A DNA stretch of 64,000 nucleotides from an uncultured Bacilli bacterium (GTDB taxonomy: Bacteria; Bacillota_I; Bacilli_A; RF39; UBA660). A program made the translations under genes and the position numbers. Positions 51,322 to 61,384 of the stretch are shown piece by piece. Under the pieces are notes generated by a model. That model was given only the letters and a program-made list of their open reading frames with translations. It made no database searches and was not told the DNA's origin. The stretch spans positions 30,435 to 94,434 of the forward strand of contig CAJUCD010000006.1 of assembly GCA_910585045.1 (NCBI GenBank). Direction: 5' to 3'. Position 1 is the stretch's first letter, and every line of letters begins with the position of its first letter.

Positions 51322-52800
51322 TTATAAAACTATAGCTATTAAATTGTTAGCTCCTTTATTGACGATTTTAGTTACAGTTTGGCTAAGTTTATATCTTGTT
51401 GCATCTGGCATCATGGAGAGTTTGGCTTGAATGCCTTCTTGAACGATAGCTTCTAAGCTACGACCAAAGATTTCACTTTGCCAAATAGAATTAGGATCTT
51501 GTTCATAGTCTTTCATTAAATAATTGATTAATTCTTTTGATTGTTGTTCACTGCCAATAATTGGTTCAAAGGTTGATTGAACTTCAACTTTCATTAAATG
51601 AACACTAGAAGCAGTAGCTTTTAATTTGACACCATAGCGTGTACCTTGTTTAACTATTTCAGGTGTTTCTAGTTTCATATCTTTAATTGTTGGATAAACT
51701 ATGCCATAACCACTATTTCGCGCAACTTTTAAAGCTGATTTAATTGAATCCATTTCTTCTTTAGATTCTTTGTAGGTTGTAAAAATTTTAATAAGGCCTG
51801 CTTTAGACGTAGCAGAATCACCCATAATACTTTTTAAAACTTCATTGTATAATTCTTCTCTAGCTTCTAAGTTGATTGTTACAATACCAGTAGAGGCATC
51901 TAATTCACTTATATAAGATTTAGATATAAATTCGCTGTCTTCAAAATGAGTAAGAATAAAATCAATATCTTTAATTTTTTCAACACTTATAACACTTTCT
52001 TTGATTTTATCTAAGAAATGACTTTTTATTTCGTGTGTTTTAGGTAGAGCATCTATCCATTCAGGAATTTTAACTTGAATATCTAAAACTGGGAATTCAT
52101 ATAAAGCTTTTTTAAGAATTTCCATGATTTCAATTTCATTCATTTTTTCAGCACTAATAGGAAGTACTGGTACATCATATGAATCTTCAATTTCTCTTGC
52201 AATTCGAACAGTATCAGTATTAGTTGGATGAATACTATTTAATATTACGATGAATGGTTTACCTATCTCTTTTAATTCATTAATAACTTTTGATTCAGCA
52301 TCTAAATAACTATTACGAGGAATATCGCCAAAAGAACCATCACTAGTAACTACTATTCCAATAGTAGCATGATCTCTAATTACTTTTTCAGTGCCTATTT
52401 CGGCAGCTTCAATAAAAGGTATAGAATCTTCAAACCATGGGGTTTTAACCATACGAGGATTTCCATCTTCATCTTCATAACCGTTAGAACCAGGAATTAC
52501 AAAGCCGACACAATCAACTAATTTAATGTTAGTTTTAAATTCTCCGACATTTACTTCTGCTCCATTAGAAGGGACAAATTTAGGTTCAGTTGTCATAATA
52601 GTTTTTCCACCAGCACTTTGAGGGATTTCATCTAAACAATGTTTTTTTTCATACTCATCAGTGATGTTTGGAACAACAAGATTTTCGATAAATCTTTTAA
52701 TAAAAGTTGATTTACCTGTTCTTACTGCACCTACTACTCCTAAATAAATACTTCCATTTCCTCTTTTGGCAATTGATTCAATAATCTCTTTTTTTTCCAA
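51322..52800 (-). CDS. spoIVA: Spore coat morphogenetic ATPase SpoIVA
   Basis: SpoIVA, the ATPase that polymerises on the forespore to base the coat. 492 residues from a TTG at 52800, equal to the Bacillus length and giving the conserved start MEKKEIIESIAKR; GGTGAA precedes it. A longer ATG frame to 52818 is less likely. Walker A GAVRTGKSTF, KTIMTTEPKFVP, ILNSIHPTN and the C-terminal NKGANNLIAIVL are conserved. A CATACATA box 35 bases upstream resembles a mother-cell sigma-E -10. Confidence 0.96.
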   Translation of the reverse strand: MEKKEIIESIAKRGNGSIYLGVVGAVRTGKSTFIKRFIENLVVPNITDEYEKKHCLDEIPQSAGGKTIMTTEPKFVPSNGAEVNVGEFKTNIKLVDCVGFVIPGSNGYEDEDGNPRMVKTPWFEDSIPFIEAAEIGTEKVIRDHATIGIVVTSDGSFGDIPRNSYLDAESKVINELKEIGKPFIVILNSIHPTNTDTVRIAREIEDSYDVPVLPISAEKMNEIEIMEILKKALYEFPVLDIQVKIPEWIDALPKTHEIKSHFLDKIKESVISVEKIKDIDFILTHFEDSEFISKSYISELDASTGIVTINLEAREELYNEVLKSIMGDSATSKAGLIKIFTTYKESKEEMDSIKSALKVARNSGYGIVYPTIKDMKLETPEIVKQGTRYGVKLKATASSVHLMKVEVQSTFEPIIGSEQQSKELINYLMKDYEQDPNSIWQSEIFGRSLEAIVQEGIQAKLSMMPDATRYKLSQTVTKIVNKGANNLIAIVL

Positions 52801-52867
52801 AATTTCACCATCTTTCAATCTTTCTAATTAAAGGTATGTATGTTTTTATAAAAATATAACTAGTTTC

Positions 52868-52896
52868 TTGACACAATTATATATACGTGTTACAAT
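52868..52896 (+). promoter_or_regulatory. Promoter of the lipoprotein gene
   Basis: TTGACA, 17-base spacer, TACAAT with TGT extension. Confidence 0.8.
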
Positions 52897-52940
52897 ATTG
52901 GTCAATATTTTGGTTTGTAATTAAAAAGGGGGATTTATAA

Positions 52941-53846
52941 TTGAAAAAATTTAGTTTAAAAAGATGCGCTGCTTTTGGAACAGCTATTGCGTTAGCTGCT
53001 ACTTTAAGTGGTTGTGGAGGGCAAAATTGGGAATTAACAGAATTGCAACAACAACTTGGAACATTAGAAAGAGAAAATAAGACGCAAAAAATGTTAATTG
53101 ATACATATTTAAATCAATTAAAAGATTTACAAGAAAGTAATGAAAATTATTTTTTAGAAAATAATGCTTTGCAACAACAATTAAATGATGCTCAAAATAA
53201 AGTTTCATATTTAGAAGAAGCACTTATAAATGTGAAGGCAGCATCAGAAGAAGCAGAAGATACTACTCTTGATTCATCAAAAAAACATTATGCTGATTAT
53301 ATTGTTAATGGTATTAGGGTATATCCTTTAGTTACTGAAGCTAGTTCTGAAATGAAAAATACTAGTTATTCAGCAGAAGATTTATGGGTTTTTGATACTA
53401 CTAAATTAGAAGAGGACGATACATCTTTTGATAATGCTAAGGATTATCGTAAATATTATATTTTACAGCATAATTCTTGGTATGATGAATATAGATATAC
53501 AACATTTTACTTTTTTAGTTCATTCTTTAATGGTAGTGTGGACTTAAATGGTAAAAAATATAGTAATTATTTTATTGGAGAAATTGTCGATACTGGTAAT
53601 GGTTATATTGCTACTGCTAATCATTATGGTGAAATGACTCGTATTAATGGTAATTATGATACTCATATTGCTCTTGCCAGTTCAAATCCTGTACCATTTG
53701 ATACTTATAGCCGTTTAAATGATTTTTTAATAGCTAATAATTTAGAAGCTTATGTTAAAGATACTTATACTGAGGCAGATTTGTTAGAAATTAATTTATT
53801 ATTAAATGTCAAAGATTTAGATTTAGATTATACAACAGGTAGATAA
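52941..53846 (+). CDS. Coiled-coil lipoprotein
   Basis: 301 residues from a TTG start after AGGGGGA. Lipoprotein signal with lipobox LSGC (Cys about 25). A Gln/Leu/Asn-rich coiled coil (30-105) is followed by an acidic linker and a C-terminal beta domain (about 120-285) with aromatic motifs (SWYDEYRYTTFYFFSSFF). Function unknown. The strong promoter suggests an abundant surface protein. Confidence 0.8.
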   Translation: MKKFSLKRCAAFGTAIALAATLSGCGGQNWELTELQQQLGTLERENKTQKMLIDTYLNQLKDLQESNENYFLENNALQQQLNDAQNKVSYLEEALINVKAASEEAEDTTLDSSKKHYADYIVNGIRVYPLVTEASSEMKNTSYSAEDLWVFDTTKLEEDDTSFDNAKDYRKYYILQHNSWYDEYRYTTFYFFSSFFNGSVDLNGKKYSNYFIGEIVDTGNGYIATANHYGEMTRINGNYDTHIALASSNPVPFDTYSRLNDFLIANNLEAYVKDTYTEADLLEINLLLNVKDLDLDYTTGR

Positions 53847-53861
53847 TACTTGTTGTTTTTT
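53832..53861 (+). terminator. Intrinsic terminator
   Basis: 10-bp stem ACAACAGGTA/TACTTGTTGT (one G-T), 5-base loop, T-run. Confidence 0.85.
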
Positions 53862-53910
53862 CTTGCTTAAAAAATTTATTTAAGATATAATTTTATTAAG
53901 GTGTGATAAT

Positions 53911-55617
53911 ATGAAATGGATACTTAATTTGAATAAGAAGTATAGGGTTCCTTATATACTTTCAAATTTATTTTTAATATTTTTTGATAGTATAGGTTTT
54001 GTAATGCCAATACTTGTAGGTTATTTAGTTGATAGTGTTACTATTAGACATAATTATGATAGTATTTTTTTTATTTCAATTTTTATGATTGTTTTTGTTG
54101 TTTTAAAAACTTTAGGCTCTTATTATTCTGTTATTAGACTTAATTTAGTAACTGAGAAAATAGTCAGTGAACTTAAATCAAAGTGTTATCAGAATATTAA
54201 CAATTTAGATTATTATTTTTATGAGCATGAGACTAGAGGCGAGCTTATGACTAATTTTACAAGTGATATGCAGACAATAAGAAAGCAGTTTGATTTTAAT
54301 ATTAAGACTTTGGGAGCTATTGTACTTACTTTTATTTGTTCTTTAGGTTATCTTTTTACAATAAATATGCCTTTTACGCTTATTTTACTTACTCCAGGAG
54401 TGTTAGTGGGAGTAATATCATATAGGTTTATTAGAAAAGTAAAACCAGAGTATGAAAAATTGCGGAATATTATGTCTTGTTCAAATGATTTTGTTAGTGA
54501 TAATATTGAGGCTAATAGAGTGGTTAAAACTTTTGCAATTGAAGCAGATGAAATTAAGAGAATGCGTAAGCTTAATAAAAGATATATTGATAAAGATGTA
54601 AGTATAGCATATATTGAAGATAAGTTTTATGCTAAAGTAGATTTTTTAAGTTACTTTATGAGTGTTATATTTTTGATTGTAGGAGGTTATTTATTTATAA
54701 ATGACAATATTACAATGGGAGAACTAATTATTTTTAATTCATATTTGTATAATTTACGAGCTCCTTTTACAAGACTTAGTGGGCTTCTTAATAGTATGGA
54801 AAGATTTGCCATTGCAAAACAAAAAATTTATAAATTGTTAACTGCTAAGCCAAGAATAGTTTTAGATGGTGAAGAAAATATTGAAAATTTATTAGTACCA
54901 ATAGAATTTAAGAATGTAAGAATAGTTTTTGATGATAAAGTAGTTTTAGAAAATTTGAATATTACAATTAATCCTTATGAAACAATAGCTTTCGTAGGTA
55001 AGACTGGTAGTGGAAAATCTTCAATTGTTAATTTATTATTAGGTTTTATTATTCCAGAGTCTGGTGAAGTATTAATTAATGGTAAAAATTATTTGAATTA
55101 TAATATTAAAGATATTCGTTTTAAAGTAGGATATGTTACACAAAATTCTTTTTTATTTAGTGATACTATTTATAATAATATTAGATATGGTAATATGAGT
55201 GTTACTAAAGAAGAAGCTTATAAATATGCTAAAATAGCTTGTTGTGATTATATTGATAGATTACCAAAAGGAATAGATACTATAATTGGTGAGAGGGGTG
55301 TTGGTTTATCTGGAGGAGAAAAGCAAAGATTGTCTTTAGCTCGAGCTTTAGCAGTTCATCCAGATATTTTACTTTTAGATGATATTACTAGTGCTTTAGA
55401 TATTGAAACAGAAGAAAAAATTAATGAAAGTATAAATAATTTGGATTATAAATCAACTAAGATTATTATTGCTAGTAAAATTGTTTCAGTAATGAAAGCT
55501 GATAGAATATATGTACTAGATAGTGGAAAAGTAGTAGAATTTGGTAATCATAAGGAATTAATGAAGAAAAAAGGTTATTATTATGAGTTATATAATATTC
55601 AGAAAGGAGATATTTAG
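53911..55617 (+). CDS. ABC exporter half with degenerate ATP site
   Basis: 568 residues, exporter-type ABC protein: six membrane helices then an ATPase domain. Walker A GKTGSGKSS and signature LSGGEKQR are intact, but Walker B reads LLLDDITSALD (Asp for the catalytic Glu) and the H-loop reads IIIASKIV (Ser for His). This is the degenerate-site subunit of a heterodimeric exporter (BmrC/TM287 type). AAGGTG before the ATG. Confidence 0.92.
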   Translation: MKWILNLNKKYRVPYILSNLFLIFFDSIGFVMPILVGYLVDSVTIRHNYDSIFFISIFMIVFVVLKTLGSYYSVIRLNLVTEKIVSELKSKCYQNINNLDYYFYEHETRGELMTNFTSDMQTIRKQFDFNIKTLGAIVLTFICSLGYLFTINMPFTLILLTPGVLVGVISYRFIRKVKPEYEKLRNIMSCSNDFVSDNIEANRVVKTFAIEADEIKRMRKLNKRYIDKDVSIAYIEDKFYAKVDFLSYFMSVIFLIVGGYLFINDNITMGELIIFNSYLYNLRAPFTRLSGLLNSMERFAIAKQKIYKLLTAKPRIVLDGEENIENLLVPIEFKNVRIVFDDKVVLENLNITINPYETIAFVGKTGSGKSSIVNLLLGFIIPESGEVLINGKNYLNYNIKDIRFKVGYVTQNSFLFSDTIYNNIRYGNMSVTKEEAYKYAKIACCDYIDRLPKGIDTIIGERGVGLSGGEKQRLSLARALAVHPDILLLDDITSALDIETEEKINESINNLDYKSTKIIIASKIVSVMKADRIYVLDSGKVVEFGNHKELMKKKGYYYELYNIQKGDI

Positions 55618-57390
55618 ATGGTAAATAATTATAAGCAAGATGAAGATAAAACTAAATTTTCTTGGAATAATATGGCGCGTATGATGGAATTTATTAAACC
55701 TTATAAAAAAGATTTGATAGTTTCTTTGTTAATAGGAATATTTGCAAGTGTTTTATTACTTTTTATGCCTAAAGTTATGGTTTATGCAATAGATGTTAGC
55801 TTTGTTAATAAAAATTTAGGCGAGATTGTATTTTTAACTTTAGTTATGTTGTTATTAGTCGTTATTTCTGTTAGTTTAACGAAGTATAAGCGAGATAAAA
55901 TTATAGTTATTTTAGATAAAGTGTCTTATGATATGAAAATGGCTATATTTCAGAAGTTACAAGTTTTACCTAATTCTTATTTTGATACTAAGAGTCATGG
56001 GAAAATTTATACTAGGGCAACTAATTATCCTGATGAGGCTTCTATTATTATCTGTTATGTATTATTGGATGCTATTTTAGATGTAATTGAACTTATTTTT
56101 GTAGTTATATTTATGCTTAGTACTAATGTTAAATTATCTTTAATTAGTATTTTATTGTCTTTGATTTTAGTTAGTTTTTTTGTGTTTTTAGCTCCTGTTC
56201 GTAGAAAATTAAAACAAAATGCTAATAATAAGAGTTCTAATGTTAATGCTTATCTTAGTGAAAGTATTAATGGTATTAGAATTACGCAATCTTTTAATAG
56301 AGAAAAGAAAAATGAGAGTATATTAAAAGATTTAGAGAATGAAAGAATTGATGCTTATCGAAGAACTTGGTATATAAGTAATTTGAATTGGTCCTTAACT
56401 GGAATATTAAATTATGTAAGTATGATTTTATTATTTTATATTGGTCTTAGATATATGTATCCTATAGTTAGTATAGGTGTTATTATAGCAATTGATTCAT
56501 ATAGTTCAAGGTTTTGGGGACCAATTGAATATTTAACTAGTAGTTATAATGATTTAATGGATGCTTCAAATTATTTAGAAAGAATATTTGAACTTTTAGA
56601 TGAGCCTTTAATTATTATGGATAGTAAAAGTGCTCAAAATGTTAGTATTGAAGGAAATATTGAATTTAGAGATGTAAGTTTTAGTTATGATAAGAAAAAA
56701 ATGGTTTTGGAACATTTTAATTTGAAAATTAAAGCAGGTCAAAAAGTTGGTTTAGTAGGGGAGACTGGATGTGGGAAATCAACTATTTTAAGTCTTATTT
56801 CACGATTTTATGATATAGAATCAGGGGAATTATTAATTGAGGGTGTAAATATTAAAGACATTAAATTATATAGTTTAAGAAGTCAGATAAGTCAAATGTT
56901 ACAAGATAATTTCTTGTTTGCTAGAAGTGTTTATGATAATTTGGTTTTAGATAAGAAAAAAACTAAAGAAGAAGTTATAGATATTTGTAAAATGTTAGAT
57001 ATTCATGAGATGATTATGAGTTTGGAACATGGTTATGAAACAGTTTTGCTTAATAATGGCTCAAATTTGTCGAGTGGTGAAAGACAGCTGCTTTGTATGG
57101 CAAGAATAATGGTTCAAAATCCTAAAGTGTTAATTCTTGATGAGGCAACTAGTAATATTGACCTTAAAACAGAACATAAATTACAAAAAGCAATGGATAT
57201 AATAACTAAAAATCGTACGACAATTATGGTTGCACACCGTATTTCGACAATTAAGAATTGTGATAAGATTGTATTAGTTAAAGACCATATTAATTATGAA
57301 GAAGGAAGTCATAAAGAACTTATGAAGAAAAAAGGAGAATATTATAAACTTTATAATAGTCAAGCAATTATTAATTCAGCTAAAGAGTAA
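55618..57390 (+). CDS. ABC exporter half with canonical ATP site
   Basis: 590 residues, six membrane helices plus ATPase domain. Walker A GETGCGKST, Walker B LILDEATSNID, H-loop IMVAHRIS; the signature is LSSGERQ, a slight deviation that would pair with the degenerate site of the partner. It starts immediately after the partner's stop. Together they form a heterodimeric multidrug or lipid exporter; substrate unknown. Confidence 0.93.
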   Translation: MVNNYKQDEDKTKFSWNNMARMMEFIKPYKKDLIVSLLIGIFASVLLLFMPKVMVYAIDVSFVNKNLGEIVFLTLVMLLLVVISVSLTKYKRDKIIVILDKVSYDMKMAIFQKLQVLPNSYFDTKSHGKIYTRATNYPDEASIIICYVLLDAILDVIELIFVVIFMLSTNVKLSLISILLSLILVSFFVFLAPVRRKLKQNANNKSSNVNAYLSESINGIRITQSFNREKKNESILKDLENERIDAYRRTWYISNLNWSLTGILNYVSMILLFYIGLRYMYPIVSIGVIIAIDSYSSRFWGPIEYLTSSYNDLMDASNYLERIFELLDEPLIIMDSKSAQNVSIEGNIEFRDVSFSYDKKKMVLEHFNLKIKAGQKVGLVGETGCGKSTILSLISRFYDIESGELLIEGVNIKDIKLYSLRSQISQMLQDNFLFARSVYDNLVLDKKKTKEEVIDICKMLDIHEMIMSLEHGYETVLLNNGSNLSSGERQLLCMARIMVQNPKVLILDEATSNIDLKTEHKLQKAMDIITKNRTTIMVAHRISTIKNCDKIVLVKDHINYEEGSHKELMKKKGEYYKLYNSQAIINSAKE

Positions 57391-57450
57391 TTTATTTATT
57401 TACTTAGGTTTTGTTGTCTGTTATAATTGTTTTTAGAGGATGTGAAAAAA

Positions 57451-58014
57451 TTGAAAAAATATATATTATTGTTATTACTAGCAATGGCTTTATTAATGCC
57501 ATCTAATAGTTATGCGAAAGAGAAAGTGAAGATTTATTTATTTAGAGGTAGTACTTGTGGTTATTGTGAGGAAGCTGTAAATTATATAAATGAGCATCAA
57601 GATGAAATTGATAAAAATATTGAAGTTGTTACATTTGAAGTGTTTGAAAATGATAATAATTATAAGCTTTTGAAAAAAGTACAACAGAATGTAGGATTAT
57701 CAGAAGATAATGTTGGTAAAGTGCCATTTTTTGTGGTAGGAACAAAATATAATTTAGGGTATAATGGACCAGAAACTTTTAAAAGTATTTTAAATTCAGC
57801 AAAAGAATATATTGATGATAGTGAATATGAAGATATAATAGAAAAAGCGAAAGATGAATTATTAAAAGAAACTTCAGGATTAAAATTTAAAGGTTTAACT
57901 ATTGAAGAATTATTTCCAAAACCTAGTAAAGTAGTTACTATAGTGGTTTATTCAATATTTGGAGTTATAGTACTTGGTTTTGGTGGTATGATATTGTTTT
58001 CAAGAAAGAGATAA
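57451..58014 (+). CDS. Membrane-anchored thioredoxin-like protein (CGYC)
   Basis: 187 residues from a TTG at 57451; GAGGA lies upstream, and a TATAAT box overlaps the longer alternative start. Signal peptide (to about residue 22, ending SYA), then FRGSTCGYCEEAV with the CxxC redox motif, a cis-Pro (KVPFFVVG), and a C-terminal membrane helix (about 160-180) ending SRKR. Likely an extracytoplasmic disulfide enzyme. Confidence 0.85.
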   Translation: MKKYILLLLLAMALLMPSNSYAKEKVKIYLFRGSTCGYCEEAVNYINEHQDEIDKNIEVVTFEVFENDNNYKLLKKVQQNVGLSEDNVGKVPFFVVGTKYNLGYNGPETFKSILNSAKEYIDDSEYEDIIEKAKDELLKETSGLKFKGLTIEELFPKPSKVVTIVVYSIFGVIVLGFGGMILFSRKR

Positions 58015-58039
58015 CTACTTTTATTAGTAGTCTTTTTTT
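58014..58039 (+). terminator. Intrinsic terminator
   Basis: 6-bp stem ACTACT/AGTAGT, 6-base loop, T7. Confidence 0.75.
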
Positions 58040-58076
58040 GATATAATATACTTGTGAAAGACAAGGTGGATGCAAG

Positions 58077-58517
58077 ATGAAAGTGATTATGCTTGAGACA
58101 GTTAGAAAAGTAGGAGTTAAGGATGAAATCATAGAAGTAAGTGATGGATATGCTAATAATTATTTGATTAAGAATAAGCTAGCAGTGCCTTATACGAAAC
58201 GAAGTAAAGAAGTTTTAGATGTACAAGTAAAAACACGCGAAAAAGAAGAAGAACTTAGAGTAGAAGAATATAAGAAGATACAGGCTAAACTAGATAATAA
58301 AACAATAAGTTTTAAGGTTAAAACTGGAGAACAAGATAGAGTTTTTGGGAAAGTTTCAACTAAGCAAATTGCAGATGAACTTAAAAATAAAGGGTTTAAT
58401 ATTGATAAGAAATGTATAAATTTGACAAGTGATATTGATGTACTAGGAATGCATGAAGTTGTAATTACACTTCATAAAAAAGTTAGTTTTAAAATAAATG
58501 TTAATTTAGTTAAGTAG
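58077..58517 (+). CDS. rplI: 50S ribosomal protein L9
   Basis: 146 residues, normal length: MKVIMLETVRKVGVKDEIIEVSDGYANNYLIKN start with the L9 N-domain, connecting helix and C-domain. AAGGTGG before the ATG. Followed by dnaB, as in many Bacilli. Confidence 0.97.
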   Translation: MKVIMLETVRKVGVKDEIIEVSDGYANNYLIKNKLAVPYTKRSKEVLDVQVKTREKEEELRVEEYKKIQAKLDNKTISFKVKTGEQDRVFGKVSTKQIADELKNKGFNIDKKCINLTSDIDVLGMHEVVITLHKKVSFKINVNLVK

Positions 58518-58525
58518 GTGATTAT

Positions 58526-59878
58526 ATGGCCAGTAGGGCTCTTCCTAGTGATATAGAAGCAGAGATGAGTGTTTTAGGAGTTTCTTTCTTAAATAAGGAG
58601 TCTTTAGAAAAAATTAGTGATGAAGTAACAGAGGATATGTTTTATAGTGATAAGAATAGAACTATTTTTAAAGCTATTATTAATCTTTATAAAAATGGTG
58701 ACCCTATAGATTTAACTACAGTGAAAGCAGAGTTAGATAAGAAAAAGTCTTTAAATGAAATTGGGGGTATTACTTATTTAATGGAAGTAATAGATTCAGT
58801 GGTGACCGCTGCTAATCTTAGTTATTATATTAAGATATTAAAAGAACATGCTATTAGAAGAAATTTGATTAATACTGCAACAGATATTGTAACTAGTGCT
58901 TATAGTGATGAGAATATATCAGGATTATTAGATGATGCTGAAAGAACTATTTTAAATGTAGTTAGAGTTAGGCAAACTAGTGAATTTGTACCTATTCATG
59001 AAATCTTGAGGAGAGCTCAGGAACGTTTAGAAGAATTAGCTAAAAGTAAAAGTGATATTACAGGTATTAGAACAGGCTTTTATGATTTAGATAAAGCAAC
59101 AGCAGGTTTGCACGGAGGGGAATTAATTATTTTAGCTGCTCGTCCAGGTATGGGAAAGACAGCTTTTGCGCTTAATATTGCTACTAATGCAGCTTTTTCA
59201 ACAGATAAAGCCATAGCAATATTTAACTTAGAAATGAGTGCTGAAATGTTAGTTAATCGTATGATTGCAAGTGTTGGAGGAATAGATTCTCACAAGCTTA
59301 GCACAGGAAGACTTGAACATAACGATTGGAAAAGATATAATGAGGCAATGAGTAAGCTTGGAAATACGAACATATTTATTGAAGATAATGCTAGTATTAC
59401 AGCGCCAGAAATTAAAGCTAAATGTCGTAGACTTGCTAGTAGTCCATCAGGTTTGGGTTTAGTTGTAATAGACTATTTACAGCTAGTTACAACAGGTTCT
59501 AATCGTATAGAATCACGTCAAGTTGAAGTATCAGAAATATCTCGTAGTTTGAAAACTATGGCATTAGAGCTTGATGTGCCAGTTATTGCATTAGCGCAAC
59601 TTTCTCGTAGTGTTGATAAAAGAGAGAATAAAGAACCAGCACTGGTAGATTTAAGAGAATCAGGTTCATTAGAGCAAGATGCTGATTTAGTTTTATTTTT
59701 AAATCGTAAAGATTATTATGAAGCTAAAACAGAGAAGAAAGAGACCATTGTACCAATTGATGTTATTATTGCTAAGCATCGTAAAGGATCAACTGGTTTG
59801 TATCGTTTGTTATTTGAACTTAATATGAGTAATTTTAAAAATTATTTAAGTCCAGAATTTGTTCAAGAGAATATGTAA
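58526..59878 (+). CDS. dnaB: Replicative DNA helicase
   Basis: DnaB-type hexameric helicase (DnaC in Bacillus nomenclature), 450 residues. N-terminal helical domain, then RecA-like domain with Walker A ARPGMGKTAFALN, FNLEMSAEMLVNRM, VVIDYLQLV (Walker B) and DLRESGSLEQDADLV. Eight bases after rplI. Confidence 0.97.
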   Translation: MASRALPSDIEAEMSVLGVSFLNKESLEKISDEVTEDMFYSDKNRTIFKAIINLYKNGDPIDLTTVKAELDKKKSLNEIGGITYLMEVIDSVVTAANLSYYIKILKEHAIRRNLINTATDIVTSAYSDENISGLLDDAERTILNVVRVRQTSEFVPIHEILRRAQERLEELAKSKSDITGIRTGFYDLDKATAGLHGGELIILAARPGMGKTAFALNIATNAAFSTDKAIAIFNLEMSAEMLVNRMIASVGGIDSHKLSTGRLEHNDWKRYNEAMSKLGNTNIFIEDNASITAPEIKAKCRRLASSPSGLGLVVIDYLQLVTTGSNRIESRQVEVSEISRSLKTMALELDVPVIALAQLSRSVDKRENKEPALVDLRESGSLEQDADLVLFLNRKDYYEAKTEKKETIVPIDVIIAKHRKGSTGLYRLLFELNMSNFKNYLSPEFVQENM

Positions 59879-59890
59879 GAGGTGATGTTA

Positions 59891-61384
59891 ATGAAAAAAG
59901 AGACAGCTATAACAGTACTTATAACAGTAATTGTTGGAGTTGCAATATTTATATCATGTTTGGGTACTAAAATTACACTAAGAGCTAATACTTATTATCA
60001 AGTTTATTTGAATGGTAATAAGATTGGTATTATAGAAGATAAAAATAAATTATATAATTTAATTGATAGTAGTCAAAGTGCTATAAAAAATGAGTATAAT
60101 GTTAATAATGTTTATCCTCCAACAGATCTTAGAATTGTAGCAGTTAATACATATTCGGATCATTATGATAATGTTAATGATATATATAATAAAATAGAAG
60201 AAAATGATAACTTTACAATTAAGGGTTATGTAGTGACTATAAAGGGTGAAAAAGAAACTTTTAAAATAAATGTTTTAAATAAACAAATTTTTTATGATGC
60301 TGCTAAAAGATTTGTAAGTGCTTTTTTAGATGAAGATGAATATGATAAATATATTAATAATAATCAAAATGAAATTGTAAATACAGGACGTATTATTAAA
60401 GGAATGAAATTTTTAGAAAATATTACAATTAAGGAAGATTATATTAGTGTTAATGAAGATATTTATACAGATGAGTTAAAACTTAGTCAATTTTTGTTAT
60501 TTGGGGATAATCCAAATACGAAGTCTTATACTGTGAAACTTGGAGATACTATTGAATCTGTATCAGAAGATAATAAGTTAAATGTAGAAGAATTTTTGGT
60601 AGCTAATGTTAATTATAAATCAGCGAATACTTTACTTAGAGTTGGAGATAAAGTAAATGTTACTTTGATTGACCCACAGCTTACTTTTGTTTATGATTTA
60701 TATGAAATAAAAGATGAAATTGTTTTGTTTACAAAAGAGCCAGTATATGATAAGACAAAGCCAACTAGTTATAGGGAAGTAACTCAGGCTGGTCAAAATG
60801 GTATTGATAGATTTGAGGAAACTTATTCGGTAACTAATGGAGAGCGTTCTCAAGAGGCACAAGTTAAGAAAATTGCAACAATTAGAGAAGCTAAAAAACA
60901 AATTACAACTATTGGAACGAGAAATGATAATGTTTATGTACCACCAAATCCTGTAGTTATAGATGGTTATTGGGCTTGGCCAACTAATAAAGGTTATGTT
61001 ATTACTAGTTATCGTGGTTGGCGTTGGGGTAGAATGCATCAAGGCATAGATGTTTCAGGAGCAGGTAATTTTGGTTCGCCAATATATGCTGCATCAGATG
61101 GAACAGTTACATATGTAAATAGTTCTTGCCCAAGCCGTGGTAAAGGCTATGGTGATTCATGTGGTGGTGGCTTTGGTAATTCTATTACTATTGATCATGG
61201 TAATGGTTATATTACTAAGTATGCCCATTTACATCAAAGTGTAAAAGTTAAAGTTGGTCAAAAAGTATCTAAAGGTTCAATTATTGGACTTATGGGTAAT
61301 AGTGGTTCTTCAACTGGTGTTCATCTACACTTTGAAGTAATTGTAAATGGAAGTAACATAGATCCAATGAGGTTATATAGATAA
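59891..61384 (+). CDS. M23 peptidase with LysM and G5 domains
   Basis: 497 residues, ATG at 59891 after AAGAGGTGA. N-terminal membrane anchor (about 5-25), long linker, LysM (about 215-262: YTVKLGDTIESVSEDNKL...VGDKVNV), a G5 domain (about 280-345), and a C-terminal M23 endopeptidase with zinc ligands in MHQGID and VHLHFEV and the loop GNSITIDHGNGYITKYAHLH. Cell-wall hydrolase, perhaps for growth or sporulation. Confidence 0.92.
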   Translation: MKKETAITVLITVIVGVAIFISCLGTKITLRANTYYQVYLNGNKIGIIEDKNKLYNLIDSSQSAIKNEYNVNNVYPPTDLRIVAVNTYSDHYDNVNDIYNKIEENDNFTIKGYVVTIKGEKETFKINVLNKQIFYDAAKRFVSAFLDEDEYDKYINNNQNEIVNTGRIIKGMKFLENITIKEDYISVNEDIYTDELKLSQFLLFGDNPNTKSYTVKLGDTIESVSEDNKLNVEEFLVANVNYKSANTLLRVGDKVNVTLIDPQLTFVYDLYEIKDEIVLFTKEPVYDKTKPTSYREVTQAGQNGIDRFEETYSVTNGERSQEAQVKKIATIREAKKQITTIGTRNDNVYVPPNPVVIDGYWAWPTNKGYVITSYRGWRWGRMHQGIDVSGAGNFGSPIYAASDGTVTYVNSSCPSRGKGYGDSCGGGFGNSITIDHGNGYITKYAHLHQSVKVKVGQKVSKGSIIGLMGNSGSSTGVHLHFEVIVNGSNIDPMRLYR

